From positions 1 through 64,000 of the forward strand of contig JAPPNU010000002.1 of assembly GCA_028873695.1 (NCBI GenBank): a DNA stretch of 64,000 nt, in the 5' to 3' direction. Positions within the stretch are counted from its first letter, which is position 1, and the number at the start of each line of letters is the position of its first letter. Made by a program: the position numbers and the translations under genes. Origin of the DNA: Gemmatimonadota bacterium (GTDB lineage Bacteria > Latescibacterota > UBA2968 > GCA-2709665). Below are positions 35,659 through 45,082 of the stretch, one piece after another. A model generated the notes under the pieces. That model worked only from the letters and a program-made list of their open reading frames with translations. It had not been told where the DNA came from and did no database searches.

Positions 35659-38172
35659 CTACACCTCGATACAGATCGGCCCGCTCCCGGTTTGCCCCGG
35701 CAGCCGGGCTTCTGTTTTCCTGCCCCCGCGCGCGCGGTCGGGCGTGAGTTCGATACGGACGTCGACGTCCTGGCCGATATTATACACCGGTCGGCCTTCC
35801 AGCGTTTGATAGGCCACAGGTGGACAGGAGACCATTCGGATCGTGTCATCGTCGAAGACGGCCGACAGCGTCACCGGCCGTCCCGAACGGATGCGCATTC
35901 CGCGGCAACGGAATTCCGTCGCGTGGACCAGGATGATGCTGCAGGGCTGTCCGGATGCGTTGCGGGAGACCGATGCAAAGCGCCCGGCCAGCATCAGACC
36001 GTCCGGGCCCGATCCGGTCTCGTAAATCGCCTGCCTGCTGCCGCCATCGGCGTGTGCGATATGGACGGCCGCGACGGCATCTCCCGGAAGCGTCCGAACG
36101 TCCGAGACAACCGGTTCTTCGATGTAGGCCTCGTGGACGGCCACAAAGGGCGCGTCCGACTTCCGATGGCGAACCATCAGGCTGTGCCTTCCCGGATCGG
36201 GATAGGTGTTCAACAAAAAAGCGGACTGCCCGGGCGATCCTGACACCGTGACCCGGTTGAATGCGTCGTTTCGGCTGGCGCCGTTTCCCGCTTCAGATTC
36301 GGCCGGAACCCGCCAGGTCACCGAAAACGTCTCCTCCGCAAGCCCCTCCATGTATCCCGGTTGACCTCGCATGACATAATCCGCCGGTTCGAATCCGGTC
36401 CTGTCATTCATTGCCAGACCGATCTGCGGCGCCTCTCCGATTCCGTGGTATAACCAATCGTGTATGTGCCCGCCCCGGACGCGGAAGATATCCAATAGGT
36501 ACGCGTCGAATTGGATCAGGATCCGACGGTAGACGTCGGTCTGCTCATACACCCGGTCGCCGTGGGCTTCGGCCACCTGACCCGCGGGCAGATCGACGAA
36601 TGTGTGGATGCGCGGGACCTGTTCATCCCGAAGCTGGTCTCCGTGAACCTGTGAGATTTCATCTACGGTAACCGTATTGTGGGCGTACGAGGCGCCGCTG
36701 TAGATGCGTTGATCCGGGTCCTCGTAGCGGGTACGCTTTTCGCCGGTAAGCATCCGTCGGTGCGAGTAGGTGATCAGGTTAAGCCGGTCCGCGTGCGCGT
36801 GTCCGGAGCCTGGCAGAAGGGCGTTCAACCCGGCGTACAGGCGGTTTGCGCCGGCTTCCCGCTTCAATGCCACGTACCCGCTGGAGAGGTTGGCGCTTCT
36901 GTAGGGTACGGGTCTCTTCTCGATATGGTCCGCGCCGAACAGGAGTCCGGTCAGTCCCCGGTCACCCTCCCGAAGCACGCGGTACGATCCCGTTTCTTCG
37001 ATGTCCAGATAGCGATACCCGATTTCGGCCGTCAGCGGATAGCTGGCAAGGCTGGCGCGCCCTCCCATGTCTCCCGTCGGCGCTACGGTCAGATCCGGAA
37101 ATGCCTGGGTCGTGAACCATTTGATGGCGCGGCGCACGGCGCGGTAACTGCTGTTCGTGGCGTCCAGTTCGTCATAGATCTCCGGGGGAAACAGGTCCGG
37201 CATCTGACGCGACAGCCTGTGGCCGAGTACGAGCGCGCGGCAGTTCGGACCGAGAGCGTAGAGATGGTACGCGCTGCACAGCCCCCAGAATCCCCCGTCC
37301 GCCAGATAGTTGTTGCGCGTCAGCCAGCGGATGCCGGAGTGGTTGGGTCGCCGTTCGAAAGCGTAATCCCGGTGACCGAACGCCCAGTCCACGTAGTCCG
37401 TGTCCTCGATCGCGCAGCCGACCATGGCGACCGAACTGAGATAGGCGAACATACCGTTGTGGCGCGGGCTGCTGTCCGCTTCGACGCGGAAGACCGCGTC
37501 CGCCCAGTGCTTGAGGAGGTCCTGCCGGATCCGCAGGCGTTCCTCAGCGGTGAAGAGGTCGTGCGTGGACCTGAGGAGTTCGTATGCCTCCGACAGTGCG
37601 AGAACGATGACGCAGTCGCCCTCCATGTTGTAGGTCCAGATCACATGCTGCGTGCCGCTCCCCTGCACGGGCAGGGCCTGGATGTGTCTGGCGAACAGAT
37701 TCAGAATGCCCGCGCTCTTTTCGGCGTACGAGCGGTCCCCGCCAAGTGCATACAAGAGCGCGAGGTGTTGCGCCGTGGTCGCCATGGCCTGGACGTAGGA
37801 GCAGCCCCAGCCTTCGTACAGGGTTCCGGAATACGCGCCGGTCAGATGTACCGCCGTGGACTGCTGATGCAGCGCGTGGGCGACGTCGCACCGGAGGCAC
37901 CTGGCTTCACGGTCGTTGAACGGTTCAAACCTGAGCCTCTCCTGGCAGACCGGACAGATCATCAACCAGTAAACCTGCATCTTCCGTTTCGGCATCAGAC
38001 TCTCGATTCGTTCGATCGGCTGCTCGAGCCACGGCTGCACGCTCGCGCGCAGTTCCTTCACGGCCTTCCTTGCCCAGTCGTGTCGTCGGACCTTCTGCCT
38101 GATCTCTTCAAGGGTTGCCACGTCCACGAATCCGGCAGGGTGGATCCACGTTCGCATTTCAGAGCCTCCCAT
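35659..38172 (-). CDS. Zinc-ribbon heparinase II/III-like protein
   Basis: About 837 residues. The N-terminal region has a zinc ribbon (CPVC and CLRC pairs, about residues 73-95). An alpha/alpha-toroid of the polysaccharide lyase type follows, then a beta-sandwich heparinase II/III-like domain. In it SGHAHADRLNLITY carries the metal/catalytic His-x-His-x-Asp pattern and YAHNTVTVDEISQ the conserved AHNTxxVD block. It probably acts as a beta-eliminating lyase on uronate-containing polysaccharides, such as glycosaminoglycans or algal polymers; the ribbon type has not been tied to a substrate as far as I know. No signal peptide is seen from the ATG at 38172, which follows AAAGGAGG. It is divergent from PhyH-like 38366. 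Confidence 0.78.
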   Translation of the reverse strand: MGGSEMRTWIHPAGFVDVATLEEIRQKVRRHDWARKAVKELRASVQPWLEQPIERIESLMPKRKMQVYWLMICPVCQERLRFEPFNDREARCLRCDVAHALHQQSTAVHLTGAYSGTLYEGWGCSYVQAMATTAQHLALLYALGGDRSYAEKSAGILNLFARHIQALPVQGSGTQHVIWTYNMEGDCVIVLALSEAYELLRSTHDLFTAEERLRIRQDLLKHWADAVFRVEADSSPRHNGMFAYLSSVAMVGCAIEDTDYVDWAFGHRDYAFERRPNHSGIRWLTRNNYLADGGFWGLCSAYHLYALGPNCRALVLGHRLSRQMPDLFPPEIYDELDATNSSYRAVRRAIKWFTTQAFPDLTVAPTGDMGGRASLASYPLTAEIGYRYLDIEETGSYRVLREGDRGLTGLLFGADHIEKRPVPYRSANLSSGYVALKREAGANRLYAGLNALLPGSGHAHADRLNLITYSHRRMLTGEKRTRYEDPDQRIYSGASYAHNTVTVDEISQVHGDQLRDEQVPRIHTFVDLPAGQVAEAHGDRVYEQTDVYRRILIQFDAYLLDIFRVRGGHIHDWLYHGIGEAPQIGLAMNDRTGFEPADYVMRGQPGYMEGLAEETFSVTWRVPAESEAGNGASRNDAFNRVTVSGSPGQSAFLLNTYPDPGRHSLMVRHRKSDAPFVAVHEAYIEEPVVSDVRTLPGDAVAAVHIAHADGGSRQAIYETGSGPDGLMLAGRFASVSRNASGQPCSIILVHATEFRCRGMRIRSGRPVTLSAVFDDDTIRMVSCPPVAYQTLEGRPVYNIGQDVDVRIELTPDRARGGRKTEARLPGQTGSGPICIEV

Positions 38173-38365
38173 CCCGCCACCTCCTTTGGTCTCAAGCGCC
38201 TTCTCCGGCTTTCCCGTTAGAAGACAAGATAACATCTGCGTGCCTTTCGGAAAGGACTATCCGATTCCGGGCGGGGACCCTTCGAAGGGCGTTTGCGCGA
38301 CAATGGCGTTTGCATATATTTCGGTAGACTGGGCTGATGACGAACCCTACTCCGGAGGAATTGAA

Positions 38366-39175
38366 ATGGGTATAACGGATGAAGAGAAGTTCAGGTTTGA
38401 CCTGACGGGATTTCTCGTGCGACCCGCCATTCTGAGTCAGAGTGAGATTGAACCCATCGTCCGGCAGATCGATCGCATCGTTCACGATCCGGGCGCACTG
38501 CCGGCCGAACATCGCACGGTCCCGGGAGGTCCGTCGAGCGTACTGATCGATCACCCGAAAGTCGTGGAGGTGCTGCACGAGATTATCGGGCCCGAGGTCC
38601 GGATGGAAGGCTGTTACTGCGTCTGGCGAAAAAAAGGTCAGTCCCACGGCGGGGGCCTTCACGGCGGCGGTCCCAGCCAGATCGATCCGATATTCGGATA
38701 CCGTTGCCAGAACGGGCGGATTCACGCGGGGATGGTACGCGTGGTCTTCGAGTTGACGGAAGTGCGTCCGGAAGATGGGGGCACGCATTTCATCGCTGGC
38801 AGCCATAAGTCGAATTTCGATATGCATCCCGATCACCTTTCCATGGAGCCGGGAAAGCGAAGCCCGTTCCTGATGGGGTATGGATGCCCGGCAGGCAGCG
38901 CCGTGTTCTTCACGGAGAACGTGTGCCACGTTGGACCGGAGTGGACCAGCGACAGTCCGCGCGTCGCCGTGCTGCATGCCTATTCGCACCTGGCAACGCA
39001 CTGGCACCGGCTGAATGTGCCGCCCGACGTACTCGACAGTCTGCCGCGAGAGAAACAGGCCTGGTTTCGCGAGCCGTGGATCGCCGATTTCCGTACCCGG
39101 CCGGCAACCCGGAATACACTGGACCACTATATGGATTCGCAAGATCCAATGATGCGTACTTCCGTCGGGGATTGA
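38366..39175 (+). CDS. PhyH-like oxygenase with HxG in place of HxD
   Basis: A 269-residue member of the phytanoyl-CoA dioxygenase superfamily, cupin-fold Fe(II)/2-oxoglutarate enzymes. Family marks are KFRFDLTGFLVRP at the N-terminus, FELTEVRPEDGGTHFIAGSHKSNF in the middle, and FFTENVCHVGPEWTSDSPRVAV with the distal His and an Arg for 2-oxoglutarate. The first metal motif reads H99-G-G (GLHGGG) and not the usual H-x-D. Missing the carboxylate is a hallmark of iron halogenases, but is also seen in uncharacterised PhyH groups. The ATG at 38366 follows GGAGGA. The substrate is unknown. Confidence 0.8.
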   Translation: MGITDEEKFRFDLTGFLVRPAILSQSEIEPIVRQIDRIVHDPGALPAEHRTVPGGPSSVLIDHPKVVEVLHEIIGPEVRMEGCYCVWRKKGQSHGGGLHGGGPSQIDPIFGYRCQNGRIHAGMVRVVFELTEVRPEDGGTHFIAGSHKSNFDMHPDHLSMEPGKRSPFLMGYGCPAGSAVFFTENVCHVGPEWTSDSPRVAVLHAYSHLATHWHRLNVPPDVLDSLPREKQAWFREPWIADFRTRPATRNTLDHYMDSQDPMMRTSVGD

Positions 39176-39277
39176 TGTGTCTTCCCGACTGGTCTTACTG
39201 TGAGCAGATGCCGGGCCGCCTGGCATACGAGTGTCCCCAATGCCTGCGACCGTGCAAAGCGCGGCACGTAAGCCCGC

Positions 39278-40183
39278 ATGGTGCAAACGACGTTAAATGA
39301 AAGCGATACTACAATGGAAGATTATTCACACGTTCGGAAGCCGGACACGGGATATCAGTACGAGTTTGAGGTAGAGGATCTGGATTCGATGAGCGAATGC
39401 CTGGAAGCCCACGGATTCGCGGTCATCAGAGACGTTCTGCCGCCGGAATGGGTTGAGAAGCTCAAGCAGGCGGTGTGGGACGGCACGGACCCGGACGGCG
39501 CGATTGCGTCGGGTCAGAGCCGTACGCGCCATGCGTGGATCGAGTCCGGACCGGGGGCATGGGCGCTCTTGGAGTACGAACCGTTCTTGGAAATTCACCG
39601 GCACTTGATCGGTACGGATGAACTGACCGTACATCGGTCGGCTGCAATCATCCGGATGCCGGGATCCCAACCCGTGTCATGGCACACGGATTGGTGCGGT
39701 TATTCGACGGAGATTAGGAATTCGGGCGATATCCTGAATCGAGGTCTCTGGCCGTCGGGCAAGTGGTTTTATCTGACCGGATCCCGACCCGAACATGGCG
39801 GTTTGTGCGTCATCGAAGATTCTCACGTGGCAAACTGGGAAGGGCCGGAGGGGTTCAGGATGACGGCGGACAGGCGGTCATTCTATCCCGATGGCGAGGA
39901 AGAGCGACCGTATGCCGGGTTTGACATTCCCGGACTCGTGCCGCTGTTCACACAGGGCGGCGATATGATCGTATTCGCCCACCGGACGTACCACGGCGCG
40001 TATCCAAACCGGACGGGGGAGTCGAGGCTGTCGTGTGCCATCGGATTCAGAGACCGCAGGCACAGAATCGACGTACCGTGGGAGATCCCGAAGTCGGGAA
40101 GATGGTTTCTGGAAAACCTGCCGGACCATCTGGAGAAATATACGCATGGCTATACGAGCATCGACCTGGATTGGCGCGGATAG
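39278..40183 (+). CDS. PhyH-like Fe(II)/2-oxoglutarate dioxygenase with canonical triad
   Basis: A 301-residue PhyH-superfamily protein. Unlike its neighbour it has the full triad start, SWHTDW (H136-x-D138), with the distal His in AHRTYHGAYPNRTGESRL and an Arg following for 2-oxoglutarate. GSRPEHGGLCVIEDSHV fills the middle block. So it should be a true hydroxylase or related oxygenase. The start is uncertain: the ATG at 39278 has no ribosome-binding site, and the ATG at 39314 is only slightly better (weak GAAAG). It follows the HxG-type gene by about 100 bases. Confidence 0.78.
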   Translation: MVQTTLNESDTTMEDYSHVRKPDTGYQYEFEVEDLDSMSECLEAHGFAVIRDVLPPEWVEKLKQAVWDGTDPDGAIASGQSRTRHAWIESGPGAWALLEYEPFLEIHRHLIGTDELTVHRSAAIIRMPGSQPVSWHTDWCGYSTEIRNSGDILNRGLWPSGKWFYLTGSRPEHGGLCVIEDSHVANWEGPEGFRMTADRRSFYPDGEEERPYAGFDIPGLVPLFTQGGDMIVFAHRTYHGAYPNRTGESRLSCAIGFRDRRHRIDVPWEIPKSGRWFLENLPDHLEKYTHGYTSIDLDWRG

Positions 40184-40246
40184 AGGCAGGCAATTGTTGT
40201 CGCGCAGGAGTTACAACGGTCATGCCGCGTTGGGCCGAGGTGCGAC

Positions 40247-41155
40247 TTGAGGACGGTCTACGTGCTGCTGACGATGGACTGCGAGACCGCCAGGTCAGAC
40301 CTGACGCCCTACGCGATCCGGATGTCCGGCAGCGGCCCGGCGGAATACAGGGAGAGCGCACGGTCCATTTGCGGCTATGCGGAGACGGCGGCGACGTATG
40401 GATATCCCGTCACCTTTCTGGCGCATCCCGAGGTGGCCGTCGAGAACGCCGACCTGCTCCTGGACCTGCGGGGTCGCGGCGCATGTCTGGGGCTTCATGT
40501 CCACCCGTACAAGCTCGGTTACCGGGAATACAGGTACGACCTCGGGGCGTATTCCGCCGGAGAACAGACACGGATAATCAGCAACGCGATGCAGGTGTGG
40601 GAATCCGCGCTTGGCCATCCACCCCGTTATTTCAGGGCCGGATACTTTTCGGCAAGTGATGAGACGCCAGGCGTGCTGGAAGAACTGGGCTTTGCCGGGG
40701 GCAGTTTGTCCAACCCGGGGCGGGTCCTCCCCGGACACCACAGCGTATGGGCGGGAGCCGAGCCATATCCCCACCGGGCCCATCGGAATTGTCGCCTGAT
40801 CAAGGGAGATCGCGATTTCATCAATGTGCCGGTGTCCGTGGCTTTCGGGAGACCGGTTCGACGGGGGCACGCGGGCGAGCGCGGCTACGAATGGTCGTAC
40901 GTCCCTCATTCGTACGATCACCGTGCCGTCATTGAAAACGTGCTGGATCGTTTCCGTGTCGACGAACCCCGGTTTCCCGTGATTGTGACCGACAGCCACA
41001 ACGACCGGGAATATCTCGATCCCGAACACCCGGCACGGTTGAATCTCGAGTTGATACTCAGTACGGTACGGGACACCTGCAGGCAGATGGGGATGCGTCC
41101 GGAGGGTGTAACCCTGGACGCATTGTGCAGGCTCGTCTTGGAGGACTCGCGGTGA
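40247..41155 (+). CDS. Polysaccharide deacetylase-like (NodB-fold) protein
   Basis: A 302-residue protein with a NodB-homology pattern: motif 1 LTMDCE near the N-terminus, a metal-binding HVHPYKLG, motif 3 FRAGYFSASDE and the C-terminal TDSHND. It lacks a signal peptide from the TTG at 40247, which has GAGG upstream. The family removes acetyl groups from N-acetylated sugars or related amides, and some members act on small compounds. It lies between PhyH-like and amidohydrolase genes, so it could deacetylate a sugar intermediate of the same pathway; the target is not known. Confidence 0.72.
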   Translation: MRTVYVLLTMDCETARSDLTPYAIRMSGSGPAEYRESARSICGYAETAATYGYPVTFLAHPEVAVENADLLLDLRGRGACLGLHVHPYKLGYREYRYDLGAYSAGEQTRIISNAMQVWESALGHPPRYFRAGYFSASDETPGVLEELGFAGGSLSNPGRVLPGHHSVWAGAEPYPHRAHRNCRLIKGDRDFINVPVSVAFGRPVRRGHAGERGYEWSYVPHSYDHRAVIENVLDRFRVDEPRFPVIVTDSHNDREYLDPEHPARLNLELILSTVRDTCRQMGMRPEGVTLDALCRLVLEDSR

Positions 41156-41193
41156 ATGAATAGATCGGACTTGTATCCAGATTGGAGGAACCA

Positions 41194-42021
41194 GTGCGAA
41201 TCGACTCTCACGTGCACGTGTGGACGATGGGTTCGCCGCCGTTTACGCACAACGATGAAATGTCAACCAGTCGGCCGGAGTATCCGGGTCTGGTGGAGGA
41301 TCTCATCAGATATATGGACCTGAACGGCATCGACCGGACCGTACTCATTCAGTGCATGTACCATGGTTACGACAACAGCTACATGTGTGACTGCATGAGG
41401 AGATTCCCAGATCGCCTGCACGGCGTGGCGCTGATCGACCCCGTTAGACCGGACGCGGCCGAAAAGCTGGAACGGCTCCACGGCGAGCACGGGGTGCAGG
41501 GGATGCGGTTGTATCCCATTAAGGATAAGGACGCATCCTGGTTGTACCGTGAGGATCAGACGGCGCTCTGGGAAACCGCGCAGCGGTTGGGCGTTCCGTT
41601 TACCTGGTTCGGTCGCTGCCAGCAGATTCCGCTGCTGGAGCCGATGCTGGATCGATTCCCTGAGGTAAATGTCATTGTGGATCACCTGGGTGAACCCGTA
41701 CTTGCGGAAGGCCCGGGCGGGAGTTTCCGGTACCTGCTCCAGGCCGCAAAGTATCCGAATCTCTACGTGAAGGCCACAAGGATCGACGGGATATCCACAA
41801 GACCCTGGCCGCACGAGGACGTTCATCCTTACGTTGAAGCCGTCTACAATGCTTTCGGGTCCCGCCGGATGCTGGGATGCACCGGGTTTCCCGAGGATCC
41901 CCAGCGGGGCGAGGCCGTCGGCTTCCGCGTGGTTGAAGAAGCGATGGATTTTCTTTCCGACGAAGACAAGGCATGGATATTGGGATTGACGGCGGATTCG
42001 CTCTACGGCCGCAATGTATAG
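41194..42021 (+). CDS. Amidohydrolase-family TIM-barrel hydrolase
   Basis: A 275-residue amidohydrolase 2-type protein, the fold of small lactonases and decarboxylases. The metal motif is IDSHVHVW at residues 3-9. VIVDHLGEP holds the next His/Asp, and GCTGFPEDP stands where the family often has a metal Asp after G-S/T-D-W/F-P. The GTG at 41194 follows GGAGGAA; the TTG at 41182 overlaps that site. In sugar-acid gene clusters such enzymes often hydrolyse lactones (for example L-fuconolactone-like compounds), which would suit the dehydrogenases of this region. The stop codon overlaps the ribosome-binding site of the next gene, so the two are likely co-translated. Confidence 0.78.
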   Translation: MRIDSHVHVWTMGSPPFTHNDEMSTSRPEYPGLVEDLIRYMDLNGIDRTVLIQCMYHGYDNSYMCDCMRRFPDRLHGVALIDPVRPDAAEKLERLHGEHGVQGMRLYPIKDKDASWLYREDQTALWETAQRLGVPFTWFGRCQQIPLLEPMLDRFPEVNVIVDHLGEPVLAEGPGGSFRYLLQAAKYPNLYVKATRIDGISTRPWPHEDVHPYVEAVYNAFGSRRMLGCTGFPEDPQRGEAVGFRVVEEAMDFLSDEDKAWILGLTADSLYGRNV

Positions 42022-42032
42022 GAGAAATCGCG

Positions 42033-45014
42033 ATGTGGCAGCTAAGCGTCTCAGGTCTGGGGTCGATGGCAGGGTTGGTTGCAATACCGGGCGTACAGTC
42101 TGCGATGATCGACCTGTGGTTCTCGAGAATCCATATGCTGGTGTTCCTGCTGGTCCTTCCCGCATTTCTTCTGGCTGCGTCCAGGCGCGCGTACGCCGGT
42201 CCCCGCACGCTGTACAAAACCGCGGATATCGAAAACGCTCGCCGGAACGTCGCCCGCTTCGATTGGGCGAAGGATATTGTGGGTGGATGGGAAAGAAACG
42301 TCGCGCTGGCGATGCAGCAGGACCGCGCTTTTTTCGATGCGTTGATTCCGGAGTTGACGCCGGGGACCCATTACGGTCAGAACTGTCCCCACTGCGTGGG
42401 TACGCTGTCGCTGATGGGTGGGGGACGGTTCAACTGGAATATCAAGCGGCCTGATGAGATCTCCTGCAGCGCCTGCGGGACGGTTTACCCGAACGCGCGT
42501 TATCCGGAAACCGGCGTTCTCGAATGCCCTCGCATGGGGCAGCGGTTTACGTACTACCAGACGCCAGAGGAAGTGGCCGATCCCGAAAACAGGGCGAAAC
42601 ATGCGCTCAAGTGGCTCGGCGAACGTCCCACGATGACGAGTTTCACGGGTCAGATTCGGGACCGGAAGGTGGGTTGGGCAACGGGTCAGGCGCTGACCAT
42701 GGCAAAGTTGTACGCCGTTACCGGCGAGATCGGTTACGCCGAGCGGGTGGTCTGGATCCTGGACCGGATGGCTCGTGCTTTCCCGAAGTATCTCTACCAC
42801 TCGTACGATGGCAGCATCGCGGATCTTCCACCCGCGGAAGTGGCAGCCAATATGGGCGCGGAGGAGTCGGCCGGGGGACCTTCAGGCGGGCGTTTTCCCC
42901 CCGGCGCGATCCGCCACGCTTACGACCTGCACCAGTTCGATACGTATTCCACGATGAACAACGGGTTCTGGGGCGCGGGACGGATGAACGTCCACGGCAA
43001 GGGAAGCGATGCCGGCCCGCTCTTCTCGATGCTCGTCGCGTATGACCTGGTCCGCGAAGCGTCGTACCCGGACGGTCGCCGCGTTCTGGATAACGTCACG
43101 GAGCGCCGCATTGTGGATGATCTGATACTGGCCGGTTGCACGGATATGGAACACTGGAACTCTCTCTCCAACAAGGGCACCGCCGTCTTTGTATTAAGCG
43201 CCGGCGCAGGGATGCTCTTCGGGCAGGCGGACCGCGTCCGGCACGCGCTGGACGGCTTCCGCCGGATGCTGGATGAGCGCTATCACCACGATGGATTCTA
43301 CGCCGAGTGTCCGTCCTATTCGGCCCACAACCTTTCGAACGTGCACGAACTGGCCGACCTGCTGCATGGGTACAGCGACCCGCCCGGATATGCGCCGGAT
43401 GAAGGAGAGCGGATCGAGTCTCTGGATATGTTCTCGAGTGGGCGTTTCCATGATTCCCTCGTGTCGCTGGTCAGAATGCTGGCGCCCGGAAACCGGATGC
43501 CTGTAATTGGAGATACGAGATACGGTACCACTGCGGATGTGCTTTCCCTGGAGGTTCTTGCCGCTCGCGTCGGCGGGCCCTACGCGGGACTGCTGGAGGC
43601 TGTTCAGGGCGCGGCATTATCGGAAAGAGGCAGAGAATACGGGTTGTGGTATCTTCCCCCCGATCTCAGCGTGGATGCCACGGAACTGCCGCTTCGCTCC
43701 GAGTGGTTTCCGGGCTGGCACGTGGGAGTATTGCGCGGCGATCGGGGTGCGAACGATACCGCTCTCTATCTGAACGGCAACGAGCATGAGTGGACGGTGG
43801 ATACCGGCCATCGGCATCAGGATGTGTTGAGTCTGAGCCTGTATGCGTTCGGAGAGGAAATGGTATCGGACCGCGGGTATTTTTCCGGCAGCGACCAGCG
43901 ACTCCCCGACGGCAGGAGCGGGCAGCGTTGGATGCGGAGCACCCTGTCTCACAATCTCGTGGTTGTCGATGAAGGGGAGCAGGGGCGGAACGAGTGCGGG
44001 TCCAATCTGGAGCTTTTCGGTCTGGCGCCGGGCATCGAGGTCGTGCAGGCTTCGGGGGTAAACGTCTATCCGCAGTGCGACGTCTATCAGCGTCTCTGCG
44101 TTATGGTGGATGCTCCTGAGGGTCAGACTTATGCCGTTGACATCTTCCGGGTCAGCGGAGGAAAAATCCATCAGTACGGCTTTCAGTGCAACGGAACGCT
44201 GGCGGGCGGCGTGCCCGACTTTTCCACGTCCGATTCGGTAAGCCTCTCGGATGTCTGGGCCGAGTGGCTTGAGAATCCACGGGCGATTTCACCGGAGAAT
44301 ACAACCGCTATTACATGGCAACATCGGGGGATAAACCTTGACTTGATGGTGCTCAATACACCGCAACGATTGGTGATCGCCGATGCTCCGGGCTGGCGGG
44401 TATTTACGACCGAAGAGTTGAGACAGCCGGCTATTAACCACGTATTGGCGGAAAATCGCGCTGCTGACGGCGAGAAGTCGATTTCAAGCCAATATGCCGC
44501 GTTAATCGTTCCATACGTTTCGGGTAATTCGCCGGTGGCAAGTGCGCGATTGATCGAAGACGATCCGGAGTCCGGCGTAGTGGCCATTGAGGTCAAGTTG
44601 GACGGCCGAACCGATTACATCATATCCACGTTGGACCGGGAGCAGCGCCGCTATGGCCCTGTCAGTCTGGCGGGTCGATTCGGATTTGCATCGGTGGACG
44701 AGCAGGGACGCGCCGTCCGGGCGTATCTGCTGAATGGAACAAAGTTGACCTGCGGCGATCTGTCCATTTCGCTGCCGGCGCCAAGTACGACACTGAACGT
44801 CCGATCCGTGAGCGGCCGGACGTTCCTTCTTTCGGAACCGGTGCCCGATCCCGAGCGCGTTGCCGGCTTCTATCTGCTTGCCGGTGAATCGCCTCAAACG
44901 GGTTTCGAGATCGAATCGGCCACTGAAGACGCGATAACCGTGCGGGATTATTCGGCGATTCCATCCGAAACGCTAACCATATTGAACTCCGGCTGGGCAG
45001 GAACGGTGCGTTAA
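42033..45014 (+). CDS. Exported zinc-ribbon heparinase II/III-like protein
   Basis: About 993 residues. The N-terminus has a long hydrophobic stretch (MLVFLLVLPAFLLAASRRAYAG) that works as a signal peptide or anchor; the ATG at 42033 has AGGAGA upstream, while a signal-peptide start at the later ATG 42135 is possible. A zinc ribbon follows (CPHC and CSAC). Then comes the toroid and the beta-sandwich with the blocks DTGHRHQDVLSLSLY and LSHNLVVVDEGEQ. The order and motifs match the 35659-38172 protein, and it probably cleaves uronate-containing polysaccharides in the periplasm. Downstream of the lyase domain is a further 200-residue beta-rich part. Confidence 0.78.
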   Translation: MWQLSVSGLGSMAGLVAIPGVQSAMIDLWFSRIHMLVFLLVLPAFLLAASRRAYAGPRTLYKTADIENARRNVARFDWAKDIVGGWERNVALAMQQDRAFFDALIPELTPGTHYGQNCPHCVGTLSLMGGGRFNWNIKRPDEISCSACGTVYPNARYPETGVLECPRMGQRFTYYQTPEEVADPENRAKHALKWLGERPTMTSFTGQIRDRKVGWATGQALTMAKLYAVTGEIGYAERVVWILDRMARAFPKYLYHSYDGSIADLPPAEVAANMGAEESAGGPSGGRFPPGAIRHAYDLHQFDTYSTMNNGFWGAGRMNVHGKGSDAGPLFSMLVAYDLVREASYPDGRRVLDNVTERRIVDDLILAGCTDMEHWNSLSNKGTAVFVLSAGAGMLFGQADRVRHALDGFRRMLDERYHHDGFYAECPSYSAHNLSNVHELADLLHGYSDPPGYAPDEGERIESLDMFSSGRFHDSLVSLVRMLAPGNRMPVIGDTRYGTTADVLSLEVLAARVGGPYAGLLEAVQGAALSERGREYGLWYLPPDLSVDATELPLRSEWFPGWHVGVLRGDRGANDTALYLNGNEHEWTVDTGHRHQDVLSLSLYAFGEEMVSDRGYFSGSDQRLPDGRSGQRWMRSTLSHNLVVVDEGEQGRNECGSNLELFGLAPGIEVVQASGVNVYPQCDVYQRLCVMVDAPEGQTYAVDIFRVSGGKIHQYGFQCNGTLAGGVPDFSTSDSVSLSDVWAEWLENPRAISPENTTAITWQHRGINLDLMVLNTPQRLVIADAPGWRVFTTEELRQPAINHVLAENRAADGEKSISSQYAALIVPYVSGNSPVASARLIEDDPESGVVAIEVKLDGRTDYIISTLDREQRRYGPVSLAGRFGFASVDEQGRAVRAYLLNGTKLTCGDLSISLPAPSTTLNVRSVSGRTFLLSEPVPDPERVAGFYLLAGESPQTGFEIESATEDAITVRDYSAIPSETLTILNSGWAGTVR

Positions 45015-45082
45015 GACATCGAGACATCGGCTGCTTCATTCAGGATATCGAGAGCAATGAGATGAGAACAGGGAGGGACTTT

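Noticed and set aside
36679..38220. Plus-strand frame of 513 codons opposite the heparinase-like gene
   Set aside because: The minus-strand product has clear zinc-ribbon and lyase motifs; the plus-strand product is Val/Arg-rich without recognisable structure.
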